A stretch of 35,109 nt of DNA from Parafrankia soli (GCF_001854695.1 NZ_MAXA01000223.1:30833-65941), one strand, 5' to 3'. Positions 1 through 8,441 are shown, counted from the first letter of the stretch. The notes: generated by a model not told the origin, from the sequence alone. Numbers and translations are program-made.

Positions 1-675
1 CACCAGCCGGTCAACCGCGGCGGCCGGGGCCGACCAGTCGACGCGGACGTCCTCGACGGTGAGCTTCGGGGCCAGCGAGACACCGTCGGACGGCTGCGGG
101 CGGGCCTGCAGGGTGCCGTTCTCGATGCCGTCCATGACGGCCTCCAGCAGCCGCGCGCCGGCGACGGCGAGGCGGTCGAGGAGATCTCCGGACGTGTCCG
201 TGGGACGGATCCGCTCGGTGAGGACCCCGTAGACCGGGCCGGAGTCCAGGGCGGGCTCGATCTCGAACACGCTGGCGCCGGTCATGTCCTCCCCGGCGAG
301 GACGGCGCGCTGCACGGGCGCCGCGCCCCGGTAGGCCGGCAGCAGCGAGAAGTGCAGGTTGACCCAGCCGTGCTTCGGGATCTCCAGGGCCGGCCGGGGC
401 AGCAGCGCGCCGTAGGCGACCACCGGGCAGCAGTCGGGGGCGATCTCACCGAGCCGGGCGAGGAAGTCGGGGTCACCGGCGCGGGCCGGGGCCAGCACCT
501 CGAGACCACGCTCGTCCGCCAGCTCCCGCACCGGCGAGGACCGCTGGTGCCGGCCCCGGCCGGCGGGCCGGTCGGGACGGGTCACCACCGCGACCACCTG
601 GTGGCGGGGACTGTCGAGCAGCGCGCGCAGGCTGGGCAGCGCGACCGCCGGCGTGCCGGCGAAGACAAGACGCAT
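1..675 (-). CDS. fmt: Methionyl-tRNA formyltransferase, 3' end outside the window
   Basis: Formylates the amino group of Met on initiator tRNA using 10-formyl-THF, allowing bacterial translation initiation in the cytosol. The visible 225 residues begin [16 protein letters not shown], typical of the family, and contain the catalytic-loop motif [18 protein letters not shown] (Asn and His of the active site) followed by the conserved LDSGPV segment carrying the catalytic Asp. The formyltransferase domain is nearly complete; the C-terminal tRNA-binding OB-like domain (family length about 310) runs off the left edge. The ATG at 675 has a strong Shine-Dalgarno (GAGGGAG, 8 nt upstream). It lies just downstream of def, a common functional pairing: one enzyme adds the formyl group, the other removes it. 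Confidence 0.96.
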   Translation of the reverse strand, partial: MRLVFAGTPAVALPSLRALLDSPRHQVVAVVTRPDRPAGRGRHQRSSPVRELADERGLEVLAPARAGDPDFLARLGEIAPDCCPVVAYGALLPRPALEIPKHGWVNLHFSLLPAYRGAAPVQRAVLAGEDMTGASVFEIEPALDSGPVYGVLTERIRPTDTSGDLLDRLAVAGARLLEAVMDGIENGTLQARPQPSDGVSLAPKLTVEDVRVDWSAPAAAVDRLV

Positions 676-688
676 GACCACAGCTCCC

Positions 689-835
689 TCAGCGCCGATC
701 CCGGGCCGGATCCCCGGCCGCGGATCCGATCGTCCCGACCATCATCACGATCATCGACCCGGCGGCGGACCCGATCGTCGACCCTACCGCCGTGCCGATC
801 ACCGTTCCGGTGGCCATCGTGGCGAGGACGGCCAA
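689..835 (-). CDS. Possible 48-residue glycine-zipper membrane peptide between def and fmt
   Basis: A short open frame fills the gap between def and fmt. From TTG at 835, preceded by AGGGAAAG about nine bases upstream, it encodes 48 residues that are almost wholly hydrophobic and small. Gly recurs every fourth position (residues 10, 14, 18, 22, 26), the GxxxG glycine-zipper pattern of packed transmembrane helices. The tail is polar and charged (DPARDRR). Codons have mostly G/C at position 3 and purine at position 1, like real genes here. Its TGA abuts and overlaps the fmt Shine-Dalgarno, suggesting translational coupling. The frame stays open upstream into def, so the start is uncertain. I know no family for it; it could still be a chance frame. 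Confidence 0.4.
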   Translation of the reverse strand: MAVLATMATGTVIGTAVGSTIGSAAGSMIVMMVGTIGSAAGDPARDRR

Positions 836-858
836 CGCGATGATCTTTCCCTGGCGAC

Positions 859-1410
859 TCAGCGCCCGCGGCCGAACAATGGGTGCGGCGATACCTTGAC
901 CACGGGCTTCGGCTCGTTCGACCACTCCGCCTCGCGGATCGCCTTCATGGCCGCCCGCTTCGTCTCCTTGTCGAGACGGTCGATGAACAGGATCCCGTCG
1001 AGGTGATCGGTCTCGTGTTGCAGGCATCGGGACAGGATGCCACTGCCCTCGACCGTGACCGGGTCACCGTGGGAGTTCTGGCCGACGGCGAGGACGCGTT
1101 CCGGACGGCGCAGGTCGAATGCCAGCCCCGGCAACGACAGGCAGCCCTCCTCGCCGTCCATCATCTCCTCGCTGAAGGGCCCCAGGACCGGGTTGATCAG
1201 GTGCCCGACCTCGTCCGAGTCATCGAGATACGTGAAGACACGCAGCGACACCCCCAGCTGCGGCGCGGCGAGGCCGACGCCGCCGGCGTCGCGCATGGTC
1301 TCAGCGAGATCGTCAACGAGGCGGCGCAGCTCCCGGTCGAAGGTCGCCACCGGGTCGGCGACCGTACGCAGCACCGGATCCCCGAGAAGGCGGATATCAC
1401 GGACGGACAC
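859..1410 (-). CDS. def: Peptide deformylase
   Basis: Metal-dependent hydrolase removing the N-formyl group from nascent proteins in the cytosol. All three family motifs are present: GVGLAAPQ (motif 1), EGCLSLPG (motif 2, metal-ligand Cys) and QHETDHLDG (motif 3, HExxH with two metal-binding His and the catalytic Glu). At 183 residues it has the usual length. Two in-frame GTG codons compete: 1416 and 1410. I chose 1410 because GGGAG ends 5 nt upstream of it and would overlap the 1416 codon; the product then begins MSVRDIRLLGDPVLRT. It is transcribed toward fmt, with about 180 bases between them holding a possible micro-ORF. A -10-like TAGCAT lies about 60 bases upstream. Confidence 0.95.
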   Translation of the reverse strand: MSVRDIRLLGDPVLRTVADPVATFDRELRRLVDDLAETMRDAGGVGLAAPQLGVSLRVFTYLDDSDEVGHLINPVLGPFSEEMMDGEEGCLSLPGLAFDLRRPERVLAVGQNSHGDPVTVEGSGILSRCLQHETDHLDGILFIDRLDKETKRAAMKAIREAEWSNEPKPVVKVSPHPLFGRGR

Positions 1411-1469
1411 GGTCACTCCCAGAATGTCGTCACCTGACCGACCTCGGTCCGGCGAGATCGGACGCTTTC

Positions 1470-1475
1470 ATGCTA
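1470..1475 (-). promoter_or_regulatory. Candidate -10 element for def-fmt
   Basis: On the minus strand this reads TAGCAT, matching the actinobacterial TANNNT -10 pattern, about 60 bases upstream of the def start. No convincing -35 was found at the expected distance. It lies downstream of the priA hairpin, so def-fmt may have its own promoter. Weak, motif-only evidence. Confidence 0.3.
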
Positions 1476-1530
1476 CGGGTCGCGCGGGAACCGGCGCCGG
1501 ATTGGACCGGCGGCCCCGCCCCGGTCCACC

Positions 1531-1562
1531 GGCTGACGGCTGACGGCCGGCAGCCGTCAGCC
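1531..1562 (-). terminator. Perfect 12-bp hairpin at the end of priA
   Basis: Arms GGCTGACGGCTG (1531-1542) and CAGCCGTCAGCC (1551-1562) are perfect reverse complements with an 8-base loop. The right arm includes the priA stop codon. There is no T-tract, as is common for actinobacterial hairpins at transcript ends. It probably terminates or stabilises the 3' end of the priA transcript. Confidence 0.6.
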
Positions 1563-4121
1563 GATCGTCAGCGGGTCGAGCTGGACGCGCACCCGACCCG
1601 CACGGCGGGCGTCGAGCACCCCGCGGGCGGCCCGCAGCGCGGCGGCGAGGTCCGCGCCCTGCTCCCGGCGCACCCGGATGATCAGACGCTCGGGCTCCTC
1701 CGCCGGCTCCGGTGGCTTCACCTGCTCAGGCGGCCCCCGGCGCCTCGGCTCGTTCGGATCTCCGGACCCCGCCCGCACCCGACCCAGCCCCCTGCCCTGC
1801 TCACGCCCCTGCGCCCGGCCCGACCCACGGCCCGGTGCGTGGCCCGGCCCGGGAGCCGGCTCCCCGCCGGCCCCGCGGCCCGGTTCCTGCCTCGGGACCG
1901 GCTCCCGTCTCGGGACCGGCACCGGGCCCAGGACCTCCGCGCCGGCCGGCAGCGTGGCGGCCGCCAGCAGGTCGTCGAGCGCCGCGGGGGTGCCCTCCAC
2001 CGCCGCCACCCGGCTCACCGGGGGGAAGCCGAGCTCGGCGCGCTCGTCCGACTCCCGGGCGACGAACAGCCCGGGATCCCAGCGCACCAGCGCCTGCACG
2101 GGCCCGAGCCCGAGATCCGCCGCCACGACCACCAGCCCACCGGCCGGCGCCGGCCGGGCCAGCGCGGACGCGGCCATCCACCGGCGCAGCGTCTCCTCGC
2201 CGGCTCGCAGATCGGGACGCCCGAGCAGCGCCCAGCCGTCGAGGAGCAGCACCGCCCCGTAGCCGGCCTCGGCGACCGGCTCCGCGCCCGGTGTCGCGAT
2301 CACGAGCGCCGGCGCGGCCGGCACCGTGGCCAGCACCGTGTCGCGCCCGGATGCCCGCACCGGGATGCCGGGAAACGCCCGCCCCAGTTCCTCGGCGGTG
2401 CGGCGGTCACCGGTCACCGACGCGCGCAGGCGCGTTCCGCCGCAGCCCGTGCACCGCCACCCACCCACGCCGCCCCCGGACACCGCGGAACGACCGGAGC
2501 CCACACCAGCGCCGAAAGCCCCGGCTCGCCCCGGGACGGGCTCCTGCCCAGACGCCGTCGGATGGCCGGTGGGTCGCGGCACCGGGCGCCCGCACCAGCG
2601 GCAGGCCAGTGCGGCCCCGGCGGCGGACCGGCCGAGCGGGCCGGAGCAGCTCCGGCACCGGGCCGGGCGGCGGCAGTCCGCGCAGGCGATGGACGGGTGA
2701 TATCCCCGCCGCGGCACCTGGACCAGCACCGGCGCGCCACCGGCCAGCGCGGCGCGCGCGGCACGCACGGCGAGCGAGGGCAGCCGGGCCGCCCGCGCGG
2801 CCGGGTCGATGGACGCCTCGAAGTCGGAGCCGACCGCCTCCACCCGGGGCGCGAGCCGCCGCACGGCGTCCCGGCCGGCCGCCAGCCGGCCGGCCCAGCC
2901 CACCCGGGCCAGGGCCTCGGCGTCCACCGACGGCGAGAACCCGCCGACCAGCACCGCGCAGCCCTCCTCCCGGGCCCGCAGGACCGCCACGTCGCGCGTG
3001 TGCGGGTAGGGCGCCCGGGGTTCGGAGTGCAGGTCGTCCCCGTCGTCCCAGACGACGAGCAGGCCGAGGTCGGCCACTGGCGCGAACACCGCGGCGCGGG
3101 TCCCCACGACCACCCGCGTCTGCCCGCGGCGGACCGCCAGGAAGCGCCGGTACCGCTCCGCCGGGCCGAGATCGGCCCGCAGCACGGCCGGGACGCCACC
3201 CGCCGCCGGCCCGGCCTCGGTCTCGGTCTCGGGAGGTGTCAGCGCCGCGGCGACCCGGTCGGCGTCCCGGTGGTCGGGAACGACGACGAGCGCGCCGCGC
3301 CCGGAGGCCACCGTGGCCGCGACCGCCACGGCGATCATCGCCGGCCAGGAGGGCCCCGGCGGCGCCCACCAGACCGCCCGCGGCGAGCGCCCGCTCGACA
3401 GCGCCGCCAGGAAGTCGGGGCCGTCGGGATAGATCGACCACCCCGCGCGGCCAGGATCACCGGACCGGCCGCCGCCCAGCTCGGCCGCGCCACCGCTCTC
3501 GGTAGCCGCCGGCGCCACGCCGATGCCGGGACCGGTGACAACCGGCTCAGCCTCGGCGCGGGCATGGCGCGGCGGGACGGCCAGGCGCAGCACGTCGGCC
3601 ATCGTCCCGGCGTATCTGTCGGCGACGGCGCGGGCGAGGCGGGCGACCGGCTCGGAGAGCACCGGCTCCGCCGACACCGACCTGGCCAACGGCGCGAGAC
3701 GCCCGGTGTGATCGGACCGCTCGGACCTCTCGAGGACGAACCCGTCCACCAGGCGCCCGCCGAAGCGGACGCGCACCCGCGAGCCGGGAACCGCGGCGGC
3801 GGCCATGGCGGCCGGCACGAGGTAGTCGAACGGGCGGTCAAGGTGGACGAGCGGGGTGTCGACCACGACCCGGGCCACCGGCAGCTCGTCAGCCGGAACC
3901 ACCGCGCCGGGCTTCTCGGAGCCGCCCGGCTTCGCGGCGACGGCACCTCGCTTCGCCGGAGCGACGCCAGACTTCGCCGCGCCGGCGGCGGGCCGCGCCG
4001 GGCGCCCGGCCGGTGCCGCGGAGGGCACACCGCCCGCGGGCGTCGGCCCCCCGGTGGACCGGGAGCCCGCGGCCACCACGGCGCCGGCGAGGCCCGGAAT
4101 CACCGCGCTCTCGTCGTCCAT
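1557..4121 (-). CDS. priA: PriA-like replication restart protein with degenerate helicase motifs
   Basis: Primosomal protein N' homologue, expected to recognise stalled forks and help reload the replisome. The 854-residue product has an N-terminal low-complexity stretch (1-75), a 3' DNA-binding-domain-like segment from about 83 (ARVVVDTPLVHLDRPFDYLV), a helicase-like core and a zinc region with four CxxC pairs (Cys480/483, 489/492, 507/510, 557/560). Where Walker A should be (about 251-261) it reads WAPPGPSWPAM, and the DEAH position (357-363) reads VWDDGDD, so it should not hydrolyse ATP; actinobacterial PriA is known for this. Pro/Arg/Gly-rich inserts lie within the zinc region (about 513-554) and near the C-terminus (about 735-810). 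I chose the ATG at 4121 because the longer frame to 4241 runs into the metK terminator. No clear Shine-Dalgarno is visible. Confidence 0.9.
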   Translation of the reverse strand: MDDESAVIPGLAGAVVAAGSRSTGGPTPAGGVPSAAPAGRPARPAAGAAKSGVAPAKRGAVAAKPGGSEKPGAVVPADELPVARVVVDTPLVHLDRPFDYLVPAAMAAAAVPGSRVRVRFGGRLVDGFVLERSERSDHTGRLAPLARSVSAEPVLSEPVARLARAVADRYAGTMADVLRLAVPPRHARAEAEPVVTGPGIGVAPAATESGGAAELGGGRSGDPGRAGWSIYPDGPDFLAALSSGRSPRAVWWAPPGPSWPAMIAVAVAATVASGRGALVVVPDHRDADRVAAALTPPETETEAGPAAGGVPAVLRADLGPAERYRRFLAVRRGQTRVVVGTRAAVFAPVADLGLLVVWDDGDDLHSEPRAPYPHTRDVAVLRAREEGCAVLVGGFSPSVDAEALARVGWAGRLAAGRDAVRRLAPRVEAVGSDFEASIDPAARAARLPSLAVRAARAALAGGAPVLVQVPRRGYHPSIACADCRRPARCRSCSGPLGRSAAGAALACRWCGRPVPRPTGHPTASGQEPVPGRAGAFGAGVGSGRSAVSGGGVGGWRCTGCGGTRLRASVTGDRRTAEELGRAFPGIPVRASGRDTVLATVPAAPALVIATPGAEPVAEAGYGAVLLLDGWALLGRPDLRAGEETLRRWMAASALARPAPAGGLVVVAADLGLGPVQALVRWDPGLFVARESDERAELGFPPVSRVAAVEGTPAALDDLLAAATLPAGAEVLGPVPVPRREPVPRQEPGRGAGGEPAPGPGHAPGRGSGRAQGREQGRGLGRVRAGSGDPNEPRRRGPPEQVKPPEPAEEPERLIIRVRREQGADLAAALRAARGVLDARRAGRVRVQLDPLTIG

Positions 4122-4239
4122 GCCGCATTCGTACCAGTCGCGGCGGACAGGATCGGCCCCCACTGCGCCCGCCCGGCGAACCGGATCACCGAACGGCCAC
4201 GGACCGTCGGAAAGCAGACCACCGCAAACAAACCGTCCC

Positions 4240-4293
4240 AAAAATGCGCAGGGGCGGAGCCGTCCCCGATGGGGGGTCGGCTCCGCCCCTGCG
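4240..4293 (-). terminator. Intrinsic terminator of metK
   Basis: A perfect 16-bp inverted repeat (4247-4262 with 4278-4293, 15-base loop) begins about 17 bases after the metK stop on the minus strand. Past the stem the minus strand reads CA and then five T residues (4240-4244). A GC-rich stem followed by a U run is the classic intrinsic terminator form. It separates metK from priA, which must therefore have its own promoter. Confidence 0.88.
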
Positions 4294-4309
4294 GGCGGAT
4301 CAGGTGGCG

Positions 4310-5506
4310 TCAGCCCTTGACGGCGGCCGTCAGGGCGTCGGCGCGGGAGGTCGCCTCCCAGGTGAAGTCCAGCTCCGGGCGGCCGAAGTGCCCGTAGGCG
4401 GCCGTCTGCGCGTAGATCGGGCGCAGCAGGTCGAGGTCCCGCACGATCGCGGCCGGGCGGAGGTCGAAGACCTGCGTGACGGCGTCCTGGATCTGCGCGT
4501 CCGGCACCTTGCCCGTGCCGAAGGTCTCGACGAACAGGCCGACCGGGTGGGCCTTGCCGATCGCGTAGGCGACCTGGACCTCACAGCGGCTGGCCAGGCC
4601 CGCGGCCACGACGTTCTTGGCGACCCAGCGCATGGCGTAGGCAGCCGAGCGGTCGACCTTGGACGGGTCCTTACCCGAGAAGGCGCCGCCCCCGTGCCGG
4701 GCGTACCCGCCGTAGGTGTCCACGATGATCTTGCGCCCGGTGAGGCCGGCGTCGCCCATCGGGCCACCGATCTCGAAGCGACCGGTCGGGTTCACCAGCA
4801 GGCGGCGCCCCTCGGTGCTGATCTCGAGGAGGGCGAGCTCCGGCTCCACGACGTACTCGGCGACGTCGGGCGCGAGCAGGGTGTCGAGGTCGATGTCGGC
4901 CGCGTGCTGCGAGGAGACCACAACGGTGTCCAGGCGGACCGGCTTGCCGTCCTCGTACTCGATGGTGACCTGCGTCTTGCCGTCGGGGCGCAGGTAGCCG
5001 ACCTGGCCGTCCTTGCGGACGGCGGACAGCCGCCGGGCGAGCCGGTGCGCCAGGGCGATCGGCAGCGGCATGAGCTCGGGAGTCTCGTCGCAGGCGAACC
5101 CGAACATCAGGCCCTGGTCGCCAGCGCCCTGACGGTCGAGGTCGTCCTCGGTGGAGCCCTCGACGCGCGCCTCGTGGGCGGTGTCGACACCCTGGGCGAT
5201 GTCGGGCGACTGCGAGCCGATCGAGACGCTCACGCCGCAGGAGGCGCCGTCGAAGCCCTTCTTGGAGGAGTCGTAACCGATCTCCAGGATCCGCTCGCGG
5301 ACCACCGAGGCGATGTCGACGTAGGTCTTGGTGGTCACCTCGCCGGCCACGTGCACCTGGCCAGTGGTGATCATGGTCTCGACGGCGACCCGGCTCTTCG
5401 GGTCGTCCTTGAGCATGGCATCGAGGATGGAGTCGCTGACCTGGTCAGCGATCTTGTCCGGGTGTCCTTCCGTGACGGACTCGGACGTGAAAAGGCGCGT
5501 CGCCAC
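4310..5506 (-). CDS. metK: S-adenosylmethionine synthetase
   Basis: Makes S-adenosylmethionine from ATP and methionine in the cytosol, feeding all methylation reactions. The 398-residue protein starts [22 protein letters not shown]; the GHPDK motif binds ATP and Mg. It also carries the GGGAFSGKD loop and the MetK segments [16 protein letters not shown] and [11 protein letters not shown]. The length is normal for the family. The start is GTG at 5506 with AGGGGG about 7 nt upstream. The coaBC stop is only 4 bases upstream, so the two are cotranscribed and probably coupled. A strong intrinsic terminator follows. The order gmk-rpoZ-coaBC-metK is conserved in actinobacteria. Confidence 0.98.
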   Translation of the reverse strand: MATRLFTSESVTEGHPDKIADQVSDSILDAMLKDDPKSRVAVETMITTGQVHVAGEVTTKTYVDIASVVRERILEIGYDSSKKGFDGASCGVSVSIGSQSPDIAQGVDTAHEARVEGSTEDDLDRQGAGDQGLMFGFACDETPELMPLPIALAHRLARRLSAVRKDGQVGYLRPDGKTQVTIEYEDGKPVRLDTVVVSSQHAADIDLDTLLAPDVAEYVVEPELALLEISTEGRRLLVNPTGRFEIGGPMGDAGLTGRKIIVDTYGGYARHGGGAFSGKDPSKVDRSAAYAMRWVAKNVVAAGLASRCEVQVAYAIGKAHPVGLFVETFGTGKVPDAQIQDAVTQVFDLRPAAIVRDLDLLRPIYAQTAAYGHFGRPELDFTWEATSRADALTAAVKG

Positions 5507-5510
5507 TGGA

Positions 5511-6833
5511 CTACCCCCTGGGGAGATCAGGACTGATACCGGCGCAGTTTACCGAGGTTCGCTCAGGGGTATGCGCACCGGCCGGCTTCCGGTCGTGCAG
5601 CGCGTCGACGATCCGGTCGAGCACCTGGTGGGCAAGAAGATCCTTACTGGTCAGGGGGATCTCCGCGGCCCCGCCCGCACGGTCAAGGAGGACCGCGCTG
5701 TTCTGCTCCACCTCGAACCCCAGGCCGGACCCGACCCGGTTCACCACCAGCAGGTCCACCGGCTTGCGGGCGAGCTTCGCCCGGGCGAGGTCGAGGACCC
5801 CGGCGTCGGGTCCGCCCGTCTCCGCCGCGAACCCGACCAACACCTGGCCGGGACGGCGGTTCGCGACAAGCTCGGCCAGGACGTCCGGGTTGCGGATCAG
5901 CTCGATCGCGTCCGGCGCCGCGGACTCCTTCTTGATCTTGTACTTGTGCTCGGTGGCGGGCCGGAAATCGGCCACCGCCGCCGCCATGACCACGACGTCG
6001 GCGCGGGGGGCGGCGTCGTGCACGGCCGCCCGCAGCTGTTCGGCCGAGCCCACCGGCACCGTGGTCGCGCCGGCCACGTCGGGCAGGGCGACGTTGGCGG
6101 CCACGACGGTGACCGCCGCGCCGCGGGCCACCGCCGCGCGGGCCAGCGCGTATCCCTGCCGGCCGCTGGAGGCGTTACCGAGGAACCGCACCGGGTCGAG
6201 GTACTCGCGGGTGCCACCGGCGCTGACGAGCACGTGGCGGCCGGCGAGGTCGGGCCGCATGCCGTCACGCCCGCGGGCGAGAACCGCCCGGGCGACCGAG
6301 GCGATCTCGGTGGGCTCCGGCAGCCGGCCCGGCCCGGAGTCGGCACCGGTCAGCCGGCCGACGGCCGGTTCCAGCACGAGGGCGCCCCGCTCGCGGAGCA
6401 GGGCGACGTTGGCGCGGGTCGCCGGGTGCTGCCACATCTCGGTGTGCATGGCGGGGGCGAACAGCACCGGGCAGGTGGCTGTGAGCAACGTGCCGGTGAG
6501 CAGGTCGTCCGCCCGGCCCGCCGCGGCCCGCGCCATCAGGTCCGCGGTGGCGGGCACGATCAGCACCAGGTCGGCCTCGCGCCCGACCCGGACGTGCGCC
6601 ACGTCCTCGGCGTCGGTGAACAGGTCGGTCACCACCGGCTGGCCGGACAGCGCCGCCCAGGTGACCTCGCCGACGAAACGCAGCGCCGCAGCCGTCGGCA
6701 CGACGCGGACGTCGTGGCCGGACTCGGTCAGCTGGCGCAGCACCTCGACGGCCTTGTACGAGGCGATGCCGCCGGACACGCCGAGCACGACCCGCGGCCG
6801 CCGCGCCGCCCCGGCCGAACCACCGCCGCGCAT
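5511..6833 (-). CDS. coaBC: Bifunctional phosphopantothenoylcysteine decarboxylase/synthetase
   Basis: Performs two consecutive steps of coenzyme A synthesis: CTP-dependent coupling of cysteine to 4'-phosphopantothenate (CoaB), then FMN-dependent decarboxylation (CoaC). The N-terminal half is the flavoprotein domain ([20 protein letters not shown], then the PAMHTEMW motif with a nearby Cys in [10 protein letters not shown]). The C-terminal half has the synthetase motifs [33 protein letters not shown] and KIKK. At 440 residues it is near the usual 400-430. The start is ATG at 6833 after GGCGGGG; a longer frame continues upstream without further CoaBC homology. It sits between rpoZ (91 bases upstream) and metK (4 bases downstream). 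Confidence 0.96.
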   Translation of the reverse strand: MRGGGSAGAARRPRVVLGVSGGIASYKAVEVLRQLTESGHDVRVVPTAAALRFVGEVTWAALSGQPVVTDLFTDAEDVAHVRVGREADLVLIVPATADLMARAAAGRADDLLTGTLLTATCPVLFAPAMHTEMWQHPATRANVALLRERGALVLEPAVGRLTGADSGPGRLPEPTEIASVARAVLARGRDGMRPDLAGRHVLVSAGGTREYLDPVRFLGNASSGRQGYALARAAVARGAAVTVVAANVALPDVAGATTVPVGSAEQLRAAVHDAAPRADVVVMAAAVADFRPATEHKYKIKKESAAPDAIELIRNPDVLAELVANRRPGQVLVGFAAETGGPDAGVLDLARAKLARKPVDLLVVNRVGSGLGFEVEQNSAVLLDRAGGAAEIPLTSKDLLAHQVLDRIVDALHDRKPAGAHTPERTSVNCAGISPDLPRG

Positions 6834-6924
6834 CCCCGCCCCGCCGCCTGTCACGCGGAACAACCGAGGCGGGCAGGACGGGCAGGGCCGGCGAGACGGA
6901 CGCGAGCCGCGGAGGCCGCGTGGG

Positions 6925-7209
6925 TCAGGAGATCGGCGGCAGCGGGTCGGTGATCGTCTCGTGCGTGAGCAGACCGGAGTTGATCTCGCGGAGCGCGATC
7001 GACAGCGGCTTCTCCTGGGCGCTGGTCGTCTCCACCAGCGGGCCGACGTACTCCAGCAGGCCCTCGCCGAGCTGGGAGTAGTAGGCGTTGATCTGGCGGG
7101 CCCGCTTCGCCGCGTAGATGACGAGGCTGTACTTCGAGTCGGTGGCCTCGAGCAGCTCGTCGATCGGCGGGTTCGTGATGCCCTCGGGCTGGGCGACAGT
7201 ACCGGACAC
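6925..7209 (-). CDS. rpoZ: RNA polymerase omega subunit
   Basis: Small subunit that helps assemble and stabilise RNA polymerase by clamping the beta' subunit. The 94-residue product has the family core: [17 protein letters not shown], then [14 protein letters not shown], and [12 protein letters not shown] near the C-terminus. The N-terminal segment before it is the short form typical of actinobacteria. I chose the GTG at 7209 because AAGGA lies 6 bases upstream; a longer 120-residue frame has a non-conserved, proline-rich start. It lies between gmk (183-base gap) and coaBC. Confidence 0.95.
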   Translation of the reverse strand: MSGTVAQPEGITNPPIDELLEATDSKYSLVIYAAKRARQINAYYSQLGEGLLEYVGPLVETTSAQEKPLSIALREINSGLLTHETITDPLPPIS

Positions 7210-7392
7210 GGTGTCCTTCCGGGGTGGGGCGGTCGGGCGGCTCCAGGCGCGCCGTGGGCGGCCTGGGCCGAGCCCTGTCCCGGACAACAGTACAGCCGCA
7301 ACCGGTACAGCCCGTCACCGAGCCGTTCGCCGCCGGGCCGTGGGTGCCCCGGAGATCGCGCGTCCCCGGGAGGTGGAGCGCCGAGCCGCCGG

Positions 7393-7971
7393 TCACGGGA
7401 CGTCCGCAGCGCGGTGCGCGTCCCGCGGGCGACCGGTCATCAGCCCCACCAGCTTCGCGGCGGCGGCCGTGACCTCGTCGTTCACGACGACCTCGTCGAA
7501 CTCCGTCTCGGCCGCCAGCTCGATGCGTGCCCGGTCGAGGCGTCGGCGGATCACATCAGGTGCCTCCGTGCCCCGACCGGTCAGGCGACGGACGAGCTCG
7601 TCCCAGGTGGGCGGGGCCAGGAAGACGAACCGGGCGCCCGGCATTGCCGACCGGACCTGCCGGGCGCCCTGCAGCTCGATCTCCAGCAGGCAGGGAACGC
7701 CCTGTGCCAGCCGCTCCTCGAGCGGTCCCCGAGGAGTGCCGTAGGCGTGCCCCGCGAACATCGCGTGCTCGACGAACTCCCCCACCTTGACCATGTGGGC
7801 GAACTCCTCCGCGTCGGCGAAGTGGTACTCGACGCCGTCCGTCTCGCCCGGCCGCGGCGCTCGCGTCGTCACGCTCACCGACACCCACACCTCGGGGTGC
7901 AGCCGGCGGACGGCGGCGACGACCGTGCCCTTCCCCACTCCGGACGGCCCCGACAACACGGTCAGTCCCAT
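7393..7971 (-). CDS. gmk: Guanylate kinase
   Basis: Phosphorylates GMP to GDP with ATP, feeding GTP, dGTP and (p)ppGpp pools. The 192-residue protein starts [17 protein letters not shown], with the P-loop GPSGVGKG, then the GMP-binding segments [20 protein letters not shown] and the Tyr-containing AYGTP, and the LID segment RLTGRGTEA. Length and motifs are normal. The start is ATG at 7971. There is no Shine-Dalgarno; instead a -10-like TAAGGT sits 6 bases upstream, the spacing of leaderless actinobacterial genes. Mycobacteria have the same mihF-gmk-rpoZ order, but here a 470-base gap separates mihF and gmk. Confidence 0.97.
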   Translation of the reverse strand: MGLTVLSGPSGVGKGTVVAAVRRLHPEVWVSVSVTTRAPRPGETDGVEYHFADAEEFAHMVKVGEFVEHAMFAGHAYGTPRGPLEERLAQGVPCLLEIELQGARQVRSAMPGARFVFLAPPTWDELVRRLTGRGTEAPDVIRRRLDRARIELAAETEFDEVVVNDEVTAAAAKLVGLMTGRPRDAHRAADVP

Positions 7972-7977
7972 CCCGAC

Positions 7978-7983
7978 ACCTTA
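7978..7983 (-). promoter_or_regulatory. Candidate leaderless promoter -10 for gmk
   Basis: The minus strand reads TAAGGT, then GTCGGG, then the gmk ATG. A TANNNT box 6 bases before a start codon that lacks a Shine-Dalgarno is the usual arrangement for leaderless transcripts in actinobacteria. No -35 of good quality is visible. The rarA gene in this window shows the same spacing. Confidence 0.5.
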
Positions 7984-8237
7984 GAGCCCCTCCACCGGGT
8001 CACGCAGGTTCAGGCGGGGCGGGCGGGCCACGCCGGCGACGGCCGGCCCGGCGCCCCCCGGCGCCCGCCGTCCCCTACCGTCAGCCAACGGACCATCGTC
8101 ATCAGGATGCCATCAAAGGACGGGTTCCCCCGTTCACCCCGATGGTATGCGGCCGTCAATGGGAACCCGGTCGGGTGACCACACGGGTGGCCCCGGCCGG
8201 TGCACGCCAAACGGATCGGGATCGCCATCACCGAACC

Positions 8238-8257
8238 CCTGGGACTTTAGTCCCAGG
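8238..8257. promoter_or_regulatory. Palindrome matching the DosR/DevR box core
   Basis: The sequence CCTGGGACTTTAGTCCCAGG is a 9-bp perfect inverted repeat around TT. Its inner 14 bases match GGGACTWWAGTCCC exactly, the core of the mycobacterial DosR (DevR) hypoxia/dormancy box; the outer TT/AA flanks of the 20-base consensus are not matched. It lies about 270 bases upstream of gmk and 185 bases after the mihF stop. It could instead act as a hairpin at the 3' end of mihF mRNA, although no U-tract follows. Confidence 0.5.
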
Positions 8258-8441
8258 ACATTCGGCGAGAACTCCTCACGGCCCGCCGGCGATTGATCGA
8301 GTGACGCGAATCCGCGACGCAATGAACGCCGACGGCACCGGAACGTGTCGACGCCTCGCGGCCTCAACACCTTCCGGCGGCGCCCGTTACGGGCCGTTAC
8401 CAACGACCCGGCAATCGGAACGCCTATGCATCACGCCACAC

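Larger units (their letters stand above)
7972..8441. other. 470-base gap between mihF and gmk
   Basis: No convincing gene is seen here. Short frames exist on both strands (for example 8010-8231 minus and 8134-8403 minus) but resemble no family and have no good start. The region contains a 20-base palindrome with a DosR-box core (8238-8257), a repeated CCGTTAC at about 8385-8401, and the candidate gmk -10 next to gmk. An unannotated small RNA or a long regulated leader is possible. Confidence 0.5.

Noticed and set aside
4122-4241. Upstream extension of priA (40 more residues from 4241)
   Set aside because: It starts within the T-tract of the metK terminator and has no PriA-like sequence; the ATG at 4121 is the better start.
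1470-4397. 975-residue open frame on the plus strand
   Set aside because: Antisense shadow of priA caused by the very high GC content; its product is low-complexity Arg/Pro/Gly and matches no family.
6834-7301. Upstream extension of the coaBC frame through rpoZ
   Set aside because: Overlaps rpoZ in another frame and has no CoaBC homology before the conserved VLGVSGG segment.
7287-7318. Promoter for rpoZ (TACTGT with upstream TGAC)
   Set aside because: The spacer would be 19-20 bases and the -35 is poor; not strong enough to list as a feature.
8010-8231. 73-residue minus-strand frame in the mihF-gmk gap
   Set aside because: No Shine-Dalgarno, Pro/Arg/Gly-rich, no recognisable family; likely a chance frame.
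8247-8261. Mini-ORF (ATG, three codons, TAA) after GAGGAG overlapping the DosR-like palindrome
   Set aside because: Only four codons; a leader peptide role cannot be supported from one sequence.
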